64,000 bases of DNA, from the NCBI GenBank assembly GCA_900119625.1, contig FPKD01000002.1:1-64000 (forward strand). The letters run 5' to 3'. The translations under genes and the position numbers were made by a program. Below the pieces are notes generated by a model, which was given only the letters and a program-made list of their open reading frames with translations, ran no database searches and was not told where the DNA came from. Shown here in pieces: positions 17,000 through 27,449 of this stretch (the first letter of the stretch is position 1; every line of letters begins with the position of its first letter). Source of the DNA: Olsenella sp. kh2p3. Its GTDB lineage: Bacteria; Actinomycetota; Coriobacteriia; Coriobacteriales; Atopobiaceae.

Positions 17000-19475
17000 G
17001 GGAGAGGAGGGGGCCACGCGTGTCGCAAGCGTCTCGCGCGTGCCTGACTCAAGCGCTACTCGCATGCCCACGCGGCCAGCTATCCCCGTGACGCTCTGGT
17101 GCCTTGCGGCGGTCATCCTGGCAGAGCGCGCTGTCCTGCGCCATGGGATGTCGCCATCGTTTGACCTGCTTGTGACGCCGACGGGAGTAGCGGCGAGCCT
17201 CTGTCTGGCGGCGGTTATCATCACGATGCTCTTCAGAAAGCGGAGAGACCGTGGTCGAGACAAGCATCACGTGCCGGTCGCGGCATTGTTTGTCCTTGCA
17301 GCTGGCCTCGCCGGTGCGCTCCTGGGGTGGCTCGCGCTCGCGCGTGTAACCTCGGCAGCAGAGGCGCTTTCGACGTCACCTGTCTCGGCGTGGAGCCTCG
17401 AGGTCGAGGGTGACATGGCAGAGGGAGGTCGTGGCTGGTGGGGTCGAGCGGGCGTGTATGGCGAGAACGGTGCCAACGTTGGTACCGTCTGGCTCAGTTC
17501 CCCAAGCCGCCTCGAGTGTGGCTCCGTGGTCTCGTGCGTGGGTCGATTCAAGCCAAACGGCGATGACGAAAGGGGCGTCTCATCGCGCATGCAGGGGCTT
17601 GCGGGCACGGTGTCAGTCGTGCATGTGATTGCCTCGCGCGAGGCGGATGGCCCGCTCGGCTTCGTGCTTCGCGCGAGAAAGGCGGTGCTCGCGTCCTTCT
17701 CGCCAGACGAGTCTGACGGGGCGGCGGTGCTTGCCGGAAGCGTCTGCGGCGACCGGGCGCCGATACGCTCTCGCGGGCTGGATGGCGTATTTGCGACCTG
17801 CGGCGCCTCCCACTTGGTGGCAGTGTCTGGGGGACACCTGGCGATTCTTTCCGGAGCCCTTGCGGCGTTGCTCGGCAAGACGAGGCTGGGACCAGGCGTG
17901 CGGGGCTCTCTCGCCCTGGGTGTGATTGTGCTCTTTATCGTCTTCTGCGGGGCACCTGCGTCCGCCGTGCGCGCTGGCATAATGAGCTGCGTCTCGTTTG
18001 GCGGCTCTCTTGTGGGGAGAAGGTCCCATGCTCTCTCCTCCACATGTGCGGCTGCCTTCGCCATGGCCCTTCTCGATCCCTACGTTTCGGGACAGCTGGG
18101 GTTTCTCCTCTCGGTTGCCTCCGTGGTAGGAATCTGCCTCTTTGGGAGCTATGCCAGCTATGCGCTTGACGTGCTCACGCGATTGCCGAGGCATTCTGGT
18201 GGGCGCTCGCTTGCTTTGGCGCACGGCCTAGGGCGTTTGCGCTCCAATGCCTGTGACGCTTTGGGCGTCTCTCTGGTGGCTCAGCTCTTCACGCTACCGC
18301 TGACCTGTCCGACGTTTGGCGAGGTGTCGCTCATCGCGCCAATTGCAAACCTGGTGCTGGCCCCGCTCTTCGCAGGCCTCGTCTCCTTTGGGTTGGGGGC
18401 GGCTGTGCTTACGCCTCTGCCTGCCTTACAGTCCCCGGTGCTCGCTGCGGCAGAGGGCGTCTCACAGGCGTTCTGCAAGGTGCTTTCCACCCTGGCCAGG
18501 CTCCCCTTGGCCTGTCTGACCATGGAGGCAAGTGCAGCCCCCATGCTCGCAGTTCTCTGTGGCGCATGCGTGGCACTCTACGTGGTTTGGCCTGTACCGC
18601 GGCGACGTCTCCTCGTTCGTTTCGCTGCGGTTCTTGCCTGCGGAGCCGTCGCCCTCCTGCTGGGGCTTCGCCTCCTGCAACCTGCAAGGGTTTGCGTGTT
18701 CGACGTGGGACAGGGCGACGCCATTCTCGTGGCTGATGGGAGCGCGGCAGTGCTTGTGGACACGGGCCCAGACGAGGCGATTTCGCTGGCGCTGACGCGG
18801 CAGGGGGTCATCCACCTGGACGCGATTGTCCTTACGCACCTTCATGACGATCACGTGGGAGGCATGGATGACCTTGTTGGCCGCGTAGCCTGTGAGCGGG
18901 TGCTTGTGGCCAAAGGTGTTGCGGAGAAGATCCCTGCGGAGCTCTCTGCAAGCGTCAGCCGGCTCTCGGGGCATGAGGCAGAGGAGATTTCTTATGGGGA
19001 CACCATTCGTGCCGGATCGTTCTCGCTACGCGTTGTCTCGCCAACCGAGCCTGTCGACGGCGGCGACAACGCGGACTCTCTGATGCTGGCGGTCTCCTAC
19101 GAGCACAACGGCGACGAGCTCTCAGCCCTTCTCACAGGAGACGCCGAGAAGGACGAGACGGCTGCCTGCCTGGCGCGTGGCGATGTGGGGGACATCGACT
19201 TCCTCAAGGTGGGGCACCACGGCTCTGAAGTATCTCTCACGGCGGACGAGGCCGCGCTTCTCGACCCAGAGGCCTCCGTTGCAAGCGCCGGAGAGGGCAA
19301 CAAGTACGGTCACCCGCGAAAGGAGTGCGTGGATGTGCTGGAGGCTGCAGGCTCGGTCTTTCTCTGTACCAAAGACGTGGGACCGGTCACGGTGAGGCCC
19401 GGCGCAAGGGGCCCTGTTGTCTCTGCGGAGCGAACGCCCGGTGGGGGCGCGGCGGCTCTGGCATCTGGCCTGTGA
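16992..19475 (+). CDS. comEC: ComEC/Rec2 DNA-uptake channel with metallo-beta-lactamase domain
   Basis: 827 residues. Order: two or three N-terminal helices, a soluble segment of about 140 residues, the competence membrane domain with HLVAVSGGHLAILSG near residue 280 and about eight helices, then a C-terminal metallo-hydrolase domain with LTHLHDDHVGGMDD. The HxHxDH metal motif is intact. The GTG start at 16992 is the earliest in frame and overlaps comEA; a later GTG at 17037 cannot be excluded. It forms the inner-membrane channel for single-stranded DNA and may degrade the non-entering strand. A non-operon role is unlikely given comEA. Confidence 0.95.
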   Translation: MCEGEEGATRVASVSRVPDSSATRMPTRPAIPVTLWCLAAVILAERAVLRHGMSPSFDLLVTPTGVAASLCLAAVIITMLFRKRRDRGRDKHHVPVAALFVLAAGLAGALLGWLALARVTSAAEALSTSPVSAWSLEVEGDMAEGGRGWWGRAGVYGENGANVGTVWLSSPSRLECGSVVSCVGRFKPNGDDERGVSSRMQGLAGTVSVVHVIASREADGPLGFVLRARKAVLASFSPDESDGAAVLAGSVCGDRAPIRSRGLDGVFATCGASHLVAVSGGHLAILSGALAALLGKTRLGPGVRGSLALGVIVLFIVFCGAPASAVRAGIMSCVSFGGSLVGRRSHALSSTCAAAFAMALLDPYVSGQLGFLLSVASVVGICLFGSYASYALDVLTRLPRHSGGRSLALAHGLGRLRSNACDALGVSLVAQLFTLPLTCPTFGEVSLIAPIANLVLAPLFAGLVSFGLGAAVLTPLPALQSPVLAAAEGVSQAFCKVLSTLARLPLACLTMEASAAPMLAVLCGACVALYVVWPVPRRRLLVRFAAVLACGAVALLLGLRLLQPARVCVFDVGQGDAILVADGSAAVLVDTGPDEAISLALTRQGVIHLDAIVLTHLHDDHVGGMDDLVGRVACERVLVAKGVAEKIPAELSASVSRLSGHEAEEISYGDTIRAGSFSLRVVSPTEPVDGGDNADSLMLAVSYEHNGDELSALLTGDAEKDETAACLARGDVGDIDFLKVGHHGSEVSLTADEAALLDPEASVASAGEGNKYGHPRKECVDVLEAAGSVFLCTKDVGPVTVRPGARGPVVSAERTPGGGAAALASGL

Positions 19476-19526
19476 GGTGGTCCGGTTTGTGGCAAAGTAG
19501 GGAGGTCAACATGATGGAGGGAATGC

Positions 19527-20495
19527 ATGGCAAAGACGGCAAAGCTGCTGCCAGCATATCTGGTGGTTGGTGCGGACGAGCTCAAGCGCAAGAGCGCAAT
19601 CACGCGCCTCAAGGGCTACCTGGACGAGGGTCTGGCTGCCTTCAACCTGGACGAGATTGTGCCTACGGCAGACACCGACCCAACCAGCGTCATCTCGTCC
19701 CTCAACACGATGCCCGTGGGCAACTCGCCCCGCATCGTGATCATCAACCCTGCAGACAAGCTTCCCAAGCCCGTCTCAGAAGCCCTCGTTGCGTACCTGA
19801 AGGACCCCAATCCCGCCTGCACGCTGCTTCTCTCGGCAACCACGCTGGCAAAGTCGACGCGTCTCTACAAGGCGGTTGCGAAGGTTGGCCCTAAGGCGGT
19901 CATCGACTGCACGCCGGCAACGAGAAGGGACCTCCCCGGTTACGTGCAGAAGCTGGCGCGCTCGCATGGTCTTGCCATCGACCAGGATGCCGCCCGTGCG
20001 CTCGTGGATCGCGTGGGGGAGTCGACCACCATGCTCGATACGCAACTGCGCACGCTTTCGGCGCTCAAGGGAGGGCAGGGCCAGGTGACTCTTGCGGACG
20101 TCGAGGCTAGCGTCGCTCGCGTGGCGGAGGTCAAGCCGTGGGAGTTTCTCGATCGCCTGAGCGAGAAGGATGCCTGCCGTTCCTTGGAGCTCTACGCGCT
20201 TCTCAGGGGATCTTCGCAGGTGGGGCTCCTCACCCTTGTGACCATTCGTATCCGCGAGCTCATATGCGCACGGGCGCTTGACGCCCGCGGTGAGGGTAGT
20301 GGCGTTGCATGGGCGCTTGGCAAGCAGGACTGGCAGGTGAGGAATTACGTGCGCTGGGCTCGTCGCTTTGCTCCAGGCGAGCTGGAGCGTGACCTTGCGG
20401 CCTGCGCGTCTTGCGAGCGAGCCCTCAAGGGGTCGGCAGACTCGGATTCCGCGTTCCTCTCGCTTATCGCGACTATCTGTGGTGCTGCCCGGTAG
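19527..20495 (+). CDS. holA: DNA polymerase III delta subunit
   Basis: 322 residues, ATG after GGAGGGA. The N-terminal AYLVVGADELKRKSAITRLK and the helical C-terminal portion with QLRTLSALKG and LELYALLRGSSQVGLLTLV match HolA. It is the clamp-loader subunit that opens the beta clamp. It lacks a P-loop, as is normal for delta. comEC-holA followed by rpsT on the opposite strand is the usual order in Gram-positive bacteria. Confidence 0.94.
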   Translation: MAKTAKLLPAYLVVGADELKRKSAITRLKGYLDEGLAAFNLDEIVPTADTDPTSVISSLNTMPVGNSPRIVIINPADKLPKPVSEALVAYLKDPNPACTLLLSATTLAKSTRLYKAVAKVGPKAVIDCTPATRRDLPGYVQKLARSHGLAIDQDAARALVDRVGESTTMLDTQLRTLSALKGGQGQVTLADVEASVARVAEVKPWEFLDRLSEKDACRSLELYALLRGSSQVGLLTLVTIRIRELICARALDARGEGSGVAWALGKQDWQVRNYVRWARRFAPGELERDLAACASCERALKGSADSDSAFLSLIATICGAAR

Positions 20496-20536
20496 AGAGC
20501 TCGTGGTTCCCGCCAGGGCGTCCGGTCCCCTTGTCG

Positions 20537-20570
20537 GCAAAAGAAAGAGCCCGGCGCATGGTCGGGCTCC
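20537..20570 (-). terminator. Terminator of rpsT
   Basis: The stem GAGCCCG/CGGGCTC (20547-20553 with 20563-20569) is followed on the minus strand by TTTCTTTTGCC. Confidence 0.8.
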
Positions 20571-20602
20571 CAAAGTTCAGTTCATCTCAGAGAGAGGCAA
20601 CT

Positions 20603-20866
20603 CTACTTCATGGAGTTGACAAGCTTCTGGACGCCGGACTTGCGGTCGGCGGCCTGGTTCTTGTGGATGATGCCCTTGGCGGCAGCCCTGTCGAGCTTCT
20701 TGCAGGCGGCGTTTGCGGCAGCCTGGGCGGCATCAACGTCGCCAGCCTCGACGGCGGCGTGAACCTTCTTGACGTAGGTCTTCAGCTCGGAGCGGACGGC
20801 CCTGTTACGCATACGGGCCTTCTCGGCGGTGATGATGCGCTTCTTCTGAGACTTGATGTTTGCCAC
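20603..20866 (-). CDS. rpsT: 30S ribosomal protein S20
   Basis: 87 residues, highly basic. MANIKSQKKRIITAEKARMRNRAVRS and the late GIIHKNQAADRKSGVQKL are the S20 signature. It binds 16S rRNA early in 30S assembly. It is a single gene, divergent from lepA and convergent with holA, with a terminator just downstream and a TATACT -10 candidate upstream. Confidence 0.98.
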   Translation of the reverse strand: MANIKSQKKRIITAEKARMRNRAVRSELKTYVKKVHAAVEAGDVDAAQAAANAACKKLDRAAAKGIIHKNQAADRKSGVQKLVNSMK

Positions 20867-20967
20867 GGTGCGGATCCTTTCAAAAATCTTGTTCCTAGAG
20901 GCCTCTTAAGAACTAGGTAGGTGGGAAGTGGGGGTTCCGCACCAGACACGGCGAGGTCAACTAGAGC

Positions 20968-20973
20968 AGTATA
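20968..20973 (-). promoter_or_regulatory. Candidate -10 element for rpsT
   Basis: TATACT on the minus strand about 100 bases upstream of the rpsT start, with no good -35 at 17 bases. The 223-base gap between rpsT and lepA holds no gene and must serve both. Confidence 0.4.
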
Positions 20974-21089
20974 GCAGAGCAAACGCCCATGGAACCATCT
21001 ATTTGCCCCGATGTGCCCGCTTCGAATTTTCCACGAGCAATTTTCATATACGCATTGACGCAGGCAAGACGCACGGGGCATGCGCTATT

Positions 21090-22910
21090 ATGTCTCGCAT
21101 GAAGACGACAGACACCTCACACATCCGCAACTTCTCAATTGTTGCGCACATAGACCATGGCAAGTCGACCATCTCGGACCGCATCCTGGAGCTCACGCAC
21201 ACGGTGGACGAGCGCGACATGGCCGACCAACTCCTCGACACCATGGACATCGAGCGCGAGCGCGGCATCACCATCAAGTCGAACGCCGTGCGCGTGGTCT
21301 ACGACGCCGACGACGGGGAGTCCTACCAGTTCAACCTCATCGACACCCCGGGGCACGTGGATTTCACGTACGAGGTGTCGCGCTCGCTCGCCGCCTGCGA
21401 GGGTGCCGTCCTGGTGGTTGACGCAACCCAGGGCGTGGAGGCCCAGACCGTCTCCAACGCCACCCTGGCGATGAACGCCAACCTGGACATCGTTCCCGCA
21501 ATCAACAAGATCGACCTTCCCTCGGCGCACCCCGAGGAGGTTAAGAAAGAGATCGAGGAGGACCTTGCCATCCCCGCCGACGACGCCGTGCTCGTCTCGG
21601 GCAAGACCGGCGAGGGCATCCACGACCTTCTCGAGGCCATCGTCTATCTTGTCTCGCCGCCCAAGGGAGACGCAAAGGCGCCGCTCAAGGCCCTGATCCT
21701 GGATTCATATTTCGATGAGTACCGCGGTGTCGTGGCCACGGTGCGCGTCTTTGATGGCAGCATCAAGAAGGGCGACCACCTGCGCATGATGGCGCTTGGC
21801 GACACCTTCCTCTGCGACGGCGTGGGCTGCAAGCGCCCCCTCGAGACCCCGCTGGACGAGCTTGGCGTGGGCGAGGTGGGCTATGTGGTGACAGGCCTCA
21901 AGGACCCGGCCCTTGTGAAGACGGGCGACACTATCACCTACGAGGACCGTCCCTGCGCGGAGGCCTGTCCGGGCTACCACGAGGCAAAGCCCATGGTCTT
22001 CACGGGGCTTTTCCCCATCGACAACAAGCAGTACGAGAACCTGCGCGATGCGCTCGAGAAGCTCAAGGTGAACGACCCCTCGCTTATCTGGACTCCCGAG
22101 ACGAGCGTTGCCCTGGGCTTTGGCTTTCGCGTGGGATTCCTTGGCCTTCTCCACATGGAGGTCGTGAAGGAACGCCTCGAGCGCGAGTTTGGCCTCGACC
22201 TTATCGCCACGTCCCCCTCGGTCGACTACCACGTCTACAAGACTGACGGCGAGATGGTTGACATTACAAGCCCGCAGGACCTGCCCGACGTCACCCGCAT
22301 CGATCACATTGAGGAGCCCTACCTCAAGGCCAAGGTCATCGTGCCCCCAGACTTCATGGGCGCCGTGATGCAGCTGGTAATTGATCACCGCGGCGAGACC
22401 AGCGACATGGTCTACCTCTCGGAGAAGTCCGTAGAGATTCACTTTGACATTCCGCTGGCAGAGCTCATCCTCGACTTCTTTGACCAGCTCAAGAGCCGTA
22501 CCAAGGGTTACGCCTCGCTTGACTACGAGATTGGCGACTACCGCACGAGCGACCTCGTGAAGCTGGACATCCTTCTTGCTGGCGAGGAGGTGGACGCACT
22601 TTCGTTCATCGTTCCGCGTGACCGTGCCTACGACATGGCCAGGAGCCTCTGCGACAAGCTCAAGGAGATCATCCCGCGCCAGCAGTTTGAGGTTCCCATC
22701 CAGGGGGCAATCGGCAACAAGATCATTGCCCGCTCCACGGTGAAGGCAGTGCGCAAGGATGTTCTCGCCAAGTGCTACGGCGGTGACATCTCGCGCAAGC
22801 GCAAGCTCCTCGAGAAGCAGAAGGAGGGCAAGAAGCGCATGAAGTCCATCGGCTCCGTCGAGGTGCCTCAGGAGGCCTTCCTTGCCGTCCTCAAGGTGGA
22901 CGACGAATGA
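21090..22910 (+). CDS. lepA: Elongation factor 4 (LepA), ribosome-associated GTPase
   Basis: 606 residues from ATG 21090; a second ATG three codons later is possible, and a longer frame back to 20928 has no homologous sequence. G1 [12 protein letters not shown]2 RGITIKS, G3 [10 protein letters not shown]4 NKIDLP, then domains II, III and V, and the LepA-specific C-terminal domain with [20 protein letters not shown] and [20 protein letters not shown]. It back-translocates or rescues stalled ribosomes. The start lacks a strong ribosome site. The stop overlaps dusB as ATGA. Confidence 0.97.
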   Translation: MSRMKTTDTSHIRNFSIVAHIDHGKSTISDRILELTHTVDERDMADQLLDTMDIERERGITIKSNAVRVVYDADDGESYQFNLIDTPGHVDFTYEVSRSLAACEGAVLVVDATQGVEAQTVSNATLAMNANLDIVPAINKIDLPSAHPEEVKKEIEEDLAIPADDAVLVSGKTGEGIHDLLEAIVYLVSPPKGDAKAPLKALILDSYFDEYRGVVATVRVFDGSIKKGDHLRMMALGDTFLCDGVGCKRPLETPLDELGVGEVGYVVTGLKDPALVKTGDTITYEDRPCAEACPGYHEAKPMVFTGLFPIDNKQYENLRDALEKLKVNDPSLIWTPETSVALGFGFRVGFLGLLHMEVVKERLEREFGLDLIATSPSVDYHVYKTDGEMVDITSPQDLPDVTRIDHIEEPYLKAKVIVPPDFMGAVMQLVIDHRGETSDMVYLSEKSVEIHFDIPLAELILDFFDQLKSRTKGYASLDYEIGDYRTSDLVKLDILLAGEEVDALSFIVPRDRAYDMARSLCDKLKEIIPRQQFEVPIQGAIGNKIIARSTVKAVRKDVLAKCYGGDISRKRKLLEKQKEGKKRMKSIGSVEVPQEAFLAVLKVDDE

Positions 22911-23971
22911 CGCCTTCCCAAGTCCTGGCTGAATGGGGGCCGGCTGCGGGACTGCTTGCCGCACCAGCTGCTCTGCCAGCGCAAACAGATAGGCTTAATC
23001 TCAAGTCAAGGTTCAGACTTAACCCTTTCCTCATGGCTCCCATGGCGGGCGTCTCTGACGCCGCGTATCGCACCATGGCCCGTGCTGGCGGTGCTGGCCT
23101 TGCCTACACCGAGATGGTCTCCTGTGCGGGGCTTCATTACGGTGGCGAGAAGACCTGGGAGCTCGTCGAGCCTGCGGAGACGGAACCGGACATCGCGGTG
23201 CAGTTGTTTGGCTCCAAGCCCGAGCTCTTCCGAGAGGCTGCGGCAAGCGTTTGTGAGCGCCTGGGAAACCGTCTTGCCCTTATCGACATCAACATGGCCT
23301 GCCCCGTACCCAAGGTGACCAAAAAGGGGGAGGGGTCTGCGCTGCTCGACAACCCAGAGCTTGCGGCCTCGCTTGTGCAGGCATGCATCGAGGGCTCTGG
23401 TGCACAGGTGCCGTTGACGGTGAAGATTCGCCGTGGCAGGCGCATGGGCGAGGAGGTGGCGCCTGAGTTCGCCAGGGCAATGGAGGCCGCTGGCGCCTCG
23501 GCAATCGCCGTCCACGGGCGCTTTGCCAACCAGCTCTATCATGGCGAGGCGGACTGGGGGTGCGTGAGCCGCGTGGTCAAGGCGGTGAGCGTGCCGGTCA
23601 TTGGGTCTGGCGACGTCTCGTCTGCCCAGGCGGGGGCACGCATGCTTGCGGAGACCGGTGCCTCCGCCGTCATGGTTGCCCGCGGGAGCTATGGTAACCC
23701 CTGGATTTTCCGCGATGCGGTGGCGCTGCATTTGGGCGAGAGCCCTGCGCCGCATGACGCGCGCGAGAAGATCGCTGCGTTCCGGTGCCACGTGCGGCTA
23801 CTTTCCGCTACGGGAGCGAACCTCAAGCGGGCCCGGAGCCTTGCCGGATGGTACTTGCGTGGCATGCCGGAGGCGGCCCGCCTGCGTGGCATGGCCGTCA
23901 CCTGCCTCACCCTTGAGGACTACCTAGCCGTTGCCGACGAGGCAGAGCGGATGCTTTGCGATGCCGAGTAG
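22907..23971 (+). CDS. dusB: tRNA-dihydrouridine synthase (DusB-like)
   Basis: 354 residues. FMN-dependent reductase that makes dihydrouridine in the tRNA D-loop. [13 protein letters not shown] near residue 45, the catalytic cysteine in [18 protein letters not shown], and the phosphate-binding GSGDVSSAQ and ARGSYGNPW are all present. The first 35 residues before FLMAPMAG are longer than usual, but the ATGA overlap with lepA supports this start. The 3' end overlaps hemW by 11 bases. Confidence 0.94.
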   Translation: MTPSQVLAEWGPAAGLLAAPAALPAQTDRLNLKSRFRLNPFLMAPMAGVSDAAYRTMARAGGAGLAYTEMVSCAGLHYGGEKTWELVEPAETEPDIAVQLFGSKPELFREAAASVCERLGNRLALIDINMACPVPKVTKKGEGSALLDNPELAASLVQACIEGSGAQVPLTVKIRRGRRMGEEVAPEFARAMEAAGASAIAVHGRFANQLYHGEADWGCVSRVVKAVSVPVIGSGDVSSAQAGARMLAETGASAVMVARGSYGNPWIFRDAVALHLGESPAPHDAREKIAAFRCHVRLLSATGANLKRARSLAGWYLRGMPEAARLRGMAVTCLTLEDYLAVADEAERMLCDAE

Positions 23972-25241
23972 CGGTTCGGGTGGCATTGGGTCCGAGTGGC
24001 GGGCTCGCCTTTCTGCAAGCGGCGCGGATGCCCTGTACCTGCACATCCCCTTCTGTGCAAGGAAGTGCGCATACTGCGATTTTGCCTCGTGGGCTACAGC
24101 GCGTGGGGATGCGCTGTCTAGGCACTATGCCGAGGCACTGGAGAGGCAGGTTGAGGAGGTCTCTCACCTTGGGCTTCTCGCAGAGTGCGAGACTGCCTAC
24201 ATAGGCGGTGGCACGCCCACGTTTCTGGGAGAGGCGCTAGGTGGGCTCGTCCGCTGCGTTACGAGATGCGCGCCGAGGGTTTGCGAGCTCACCTGCGAGG
24301 CCAATCCGGATTCGCTGTCGGACGCCGTGCTAAGCGATGTTGCGGCGGCTGGCTGCACAAGGCTCTCAATCGGGGTGCAGAGCCTGTGCGACGCCGAGCT
24401 ATCCGAGCTGGGCAGGCTTCATGACGCGGCGCGCGCACGCGAGCGTGTCTCTGTGGCAGTCGCGAGCGGGCTGGACGTCTCGTGCGACCTCATGTGCGCC
24501 ATCCCCCTCCAGACGGCCGACTCATGGCAGGCAACGCTTGAGGGTGTGGCGTCTCTGGGTGTAGGACACGTGAGCGTCTACCCCCTCCAGATCGAAGACG
24601 ACACGGCGCTTGCGCGGAGGGTTGGAGACGAGCAGCCCTTATGGAACTCTCCGGATACGCAAGCGTCGCGTATGGAACAGGCTCAATCTGTACTTGAGAG
24701 TTATGGGTTCCGCAGGTACGAGGTGGCGAGCTACGCTCGCCTGCCCGAGAAGGAATGCAGCCACAACAAGATGTACTGGACCGGACGGCCATACCTTGGA
24801 TTGGGAACCGGTGCCGCATCAATGCTTACGGCAGAGGGTTACAAGAGGCTTCTTGAGGCTTGCCCTCAGCTTGGACCTCTACCAGAGGGTATGGCTCGTG
24901 CGCGTCTCAAGGTCGTCTCTGGTCGAGAAGAGGTTGCAAGGGGTGCCACCCTTTCGTCTTTGGCGTTCGAGGAGGAGTTCCTGACTGAGCGGCAGGCTGT
25001 CGCCGAGGACCTCATGCTGGGTGCTCGCCTCGCCTGTGGGCTTGACGCTGGGCTTGGTACCTATGCGCGCGAGCTTCTCGGCCCATGTGTTGACAAGACG
25101 CTCGACCGCCTTGTACGGGAGGGATACCTCGACGATGCCCTTGCGCCCACCCAGAAGGGCTGGCTTCTCGGCAACGAGCTTTATGGGGAGCTGTGGGACC
25201 TTGCGGGCGACACCGGGACGGCCACGAGGCGAAGCACGTAG
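23961..25241 (+). CDS. hemW: HemW, radical SAM heme chaperone (coproporphyrinogen oxidase-like)
   Basis: 426 residues from ATG 23961 inside the dusB end. HIPFCARKCAYCDF carries the C-x3-C-x2-C cluster motif with the extra HemW-type spacing, followed by YIGGGTPT and a C-terminal HemW domain with LGLGTGAASM. HemW-type proteins insert heme into respiratory enzymes. They lack residues needed for true HemN activity, so the frequent coproporphyrinogen III oxidase label is probably wrong. Last gene of lepA-dusB-hemW. Confidence 0.92.
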   Translation: MPSSGSGGIGSEWRARLSASGADALYLHIPFCARKCAYCDFASWATARGDALSRHYAEALERQVEEVSHLGLLAECETAYIGGGTPTFLGEALGGLVRCVTRCAPRVCELTCEANPDSLSDAVLSDVAAAGCTRLSIGVQSLCDAELSELGRLHDAARARERVSVAVASGLDVSCDLMCAIPLQTADSWQATLEGVASLGVGHVSVYPLQIEDDTALARRVGDEQPLWNSPDTQASRMEQAQSVLESYGFRRYEVASYARLPEKECSHNKMYWTGRPYLGLGTGAASMLTAEGYKRLLEACPQLGPLPEGMARARLKVVSGREEVARGATLSSLAFEEEFLTERQAVAEDLMLGARLACGLDAGLGTYARELLGPCVDKTLDRLVREGYLDDALAPTQKGWLLGNELYGELWDLAGDTGTATRRST

Positions 25242-25563
25242 CCTTGCCACCTGCTGCGATTCCCGCACCTCCACTCGCTACCAAAACCCGCCTTCGGGCG
25301 AGAAAATGCCGCCCGAGCGAGGGTTTCCGACGGAATCCCGTACGAGACGCGCGCCCCGGCGCCAAAACGGCGCCGGAGGGGCCGTTGCAGCAGCAACCCC
25401 GTATGAGACGCGCCCTTCGGCATCGCACGGGCGGCAACTACGTTTGCCCTGTCACATCACGGATGGGCGCGAAACATCTTGATTTGTTGCGGCGCGCGCG
25501 GCATGCTAGCTGCAGCTGCGCAGACATGCGCCTCAGCGGGAGACGGGTCAGGAAGGGGAGAAC
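25242..25563. repeat. Intergenic region with mosaic repeat, copy B
   Basis: 25281-25433 contains several GC-rich palindromes (for example around CCCGCCTTCGGGCG and GGCGCC-AAAAC-GGCGCC). It also has two copies of CCCGTA[C/T]GAGACGCGC (25334 and 25399 areas). Module order resembles 15767-15906 (copy A). No gene is visible. The last 130 bases must hold the dCMP deaminase promoter. Confidence 0.6.
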
Positions 25564-26052
25564 ATGGCTGGTGAGCGCACCGATGTCATCTCGTGGGACG
25601 AGTTCTTCATGCGAGTTGCCATTGCGGCAAGCCTGAGGAGCAAGGACCCCAACACGCAGGTGGGAGCCTGCATCGCTGACACCAACCATAGGATCCTTTC
25701 TGTGGGCTACAACGGCACGCCGTCCGCCCTTGCCGACGCGGATTTCCCCTGGGGTACCTCGAACGACCCGCTCCATGACAAGCACAGCTACGTCATCCAT
25801 GCTGAGGCCAACGCCATTCTCAACTACCGCGGCTCGCTCAAGGACATGGCCCATGCCACCGTCTACGTGACGCTCTTCCCGTGCCACGAGTGCGCGAAGA
25901 CCCTTGTTCAGGCGGGTATCGGCGAGGTCGTCTACCTGGACGACAAGTACGAAGGCACCGAGGACAACCTCATCTCCAAGCATGTTCTCGACGAGTGCGG
26001 CGTGACCTATCGTCCCATCGGCATCGACCTCTCGGCCGCGTCGCAGCGATGA
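25564..26052 (+). CDS. dCMP deaminase (ComEB-like)
   Basis: 162 residues, zinc-dependent deaminase converting dCMP to dUMP for thymidylate synthesis. Zinc ligands lie in VIHAEANAIL (H-A-E) and LFPCHECAKTL (PCxxC). The allosteric-site region GYNGTPSALADADF is as in dCMP deaminases; ComEB is the Bacillus homologue. ATG preceded by GGAAGGGGAG. With dut at 60618 it shapes dUTP/dTTP supply. Its TGA stop is the first codon of a hairpin repeat. Confidence 0.94.
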   Translation: MAGERTDVISWDEFFMRVAIAASLRSKDPNTQVGACIADTNHRILSVGYNGTPSALADADFPWGTSNDPLHDKHSYVIHAEANAILNYRGSLKDMAHATVYVTLFPCHECAKTLVQAGIGEVVYLDDKYEGTEDNLISKHVLDECGVTYRPIGIDLSAASQR

Positions 26053-26078
26053 GACAAAGGGACTGTCCCTTTGTCTCA
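26050..26078. repeat. Hairpin repeat, copy 2 (TGAGACAAAGGGA family)
   Basis: A 13-bp perfect stem TGAGACAAAGGGA / TCCCTTTGTCTCA with loop CTG. The first three bases are the stop codon of the dCMP deaminase gene. Confidence 0.85.
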
Positions 26079-26194
26079 CGTGGTAAATGCGTTGGGCTGG
26101 GAGGCACGCTGTATAGAATTGCTGCCTTCCGGCTACAATCGTGCGAAGTCGGACCCATGGAGGGCCCGCCCCAAGCATCGGCAGGAGACTTCGC

Positions 26195-27310
26195 ATGGCT
26201 TCGATGAACGACAAGGATTATTACGCCATTCTCGGCGTCGAGAAGGACGCCTCCACAGAGGACATTCGCAAGGCCTTTCAGCAGAAGGCTCGCAAGCTTC
26301 ACCCCGACGTCAACAAGGCGCCGGACGCAGAGGAGAAGTTCAAGGAGGTCTCGGAGGCCTACGCCGTCCTCTCTGACCCCGAGAAGCGCTCCCGCTACGA
26401 CGCCATGCGTTCTGGCTCTCCGTTTGCCGGCGCAACTGGCTCGGCCGGCTCTCCGTATGCCGGCGGCTACGGCGGCGGAGACCCCTTCGGCTGGGGCTTC
26501 CCCTTTGGCTCCAACGGATATACGCGCCGCACCTCGACCCGCGGGCGCTCTCGTTCCTACAATCCGCGCGTTGGTGCGGACGTCGTCTTTGACCTCACGC
26601 TCGATGCGGCAACCGCCGAGAAGGGTGTCAGCCGTGGCGTCACCTACCAGCGCTACGCCGCGTGCGAGGTGTGCCACGGCAAGGGCTCCGTCCAGGCAGA
26701 GCACTCCGAGACCTGCCCGACCTGCCACGGAACGGGTCGCATCTCCGTTGACCTTACCGGCCTCTTTGGCTTTGGCGTCATGGATATGGAGTGCCCCGAG
26801 TGCGAGGGCACCGGTCGCGTTGTCGCGGACCCCTGCGACGCATGTGGCGGCTCGGGTCGCGTGCTTACGGCAAGCGAGGTTGTGGTCAACGTTCCTGCTG
26901 GCTCCCACGACGGCGACCTCGTTCGCGTGAAGGGCATGGGTAACGCCGGGACAAACGGCTCGGCCGCCGGTGACTTTGTCTGCAGAGTTGTAGTCCCTGA
27001 GGAGCGCCTTAACCCATACCAGGCGAACGGCTTCCAGATTCTCGGCTTCGACCTGCCGTTCCTAGTCTTTGGTGCGCTCTCGGGCACGCTCACCGGGCTT
27101 CTCGCGTTCATCATCGTGATTGCCGCGGTGGGCATTGCGTTCGTGGTGCGCGGCGGTGGCCTCAAGAGCAACTCGCGCTGGTGGAGAAATGCGCTCGGCT
27201 CCCTTGGCAACGGCGCTGCAACAGGCCTCATCCTGGCGCTGCTCATGGTCTCGATGTTCTCGTGCACGGCTGCTGGGCCCGGCGTGAGGTACTACGGCTA
27301 CGTTTGGTAG
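26195..27310 (+). CDS. DnaJ-like co-chaperone with C-terminal membrane segments
   Basis: 371 residues from ATG 26195. A complete J domain (residues 8-72, KLHPDVNK with HPD), a Gly/Phe-rich linker, CTD-I and four CxxCxGxG zinc repeats ([32 protein letters not shown]). Normal DnaJ then has CTD-II and a dimerisation helix. Here the sequence breaks after [10 protein letters not shown] into two hydrophobic spans. The first is around [20 protein letters not shown] and beyond; the second is [14 protein letters not shown]. It therefore looks membrane-anchored. A standard dnaJ follows. It could recruit DnaK to the membrane; this is inference. Confidence 0.88.
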   Translation: MASMNDKDYYAILGVEKDASTEDIRKAFQQKARKLHPDVNKAPDAEEKFKEVSEAYAVLSDPEKRSRYDAMRSGSPFAGATGSAGSPYAGGYGGGDPFGWGFPFGSNGYTRRTSTRGRSRSYNPRVGADVVFDLTLDAATAEKGVSRGVTYQRYAACEVCHGKGSVQAEHSETCPTCHGTGRISVDLTGLFGFGVMDMECPECEGTGRVVADPCDACGGSGRVLTASEVVVNVPAGSHDGDLVRVKGMGNAGTNGSAAGDFVCRVVVPEERLNPYQANGFQILGFDLPFLVFGALSGTLTGLLAFIIVIAAVGIAFVVRGGGLKSNSRWWRNALGSLGNGAATGLILALLMVSMFSCTAAGPGVRYYGYVW

Positions 27311-27449
27311 CTCAAACATCGAAGTGCGCCTGGCTTTTCTCGCGTTCGCTTGGCGTGCCTTTGGGTAGAGAAGACCCTTGTACGTGCCGCTATGGCGGCG
27401 CCTTGTCTGCAGGTTGGCCCCGTGGGGTCGGGGCGATTTCGGGAGTTTG

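Noticed and set aside
20928-21089. N-terminal extension of LepA
   Set aside because: The in-frame stretch upstream of ATG 21090 has no similarity to LepA, and the G1 motif is at the normal distance from 21090.
25242-25563. Small protein frames in the mosaic repeat region
   Set aside because: Frames run through palindromic modules in several phases on both strands, with no ribosome site and no conserved sequence; they resemble those in copy A only because the DNA repeats are similar.
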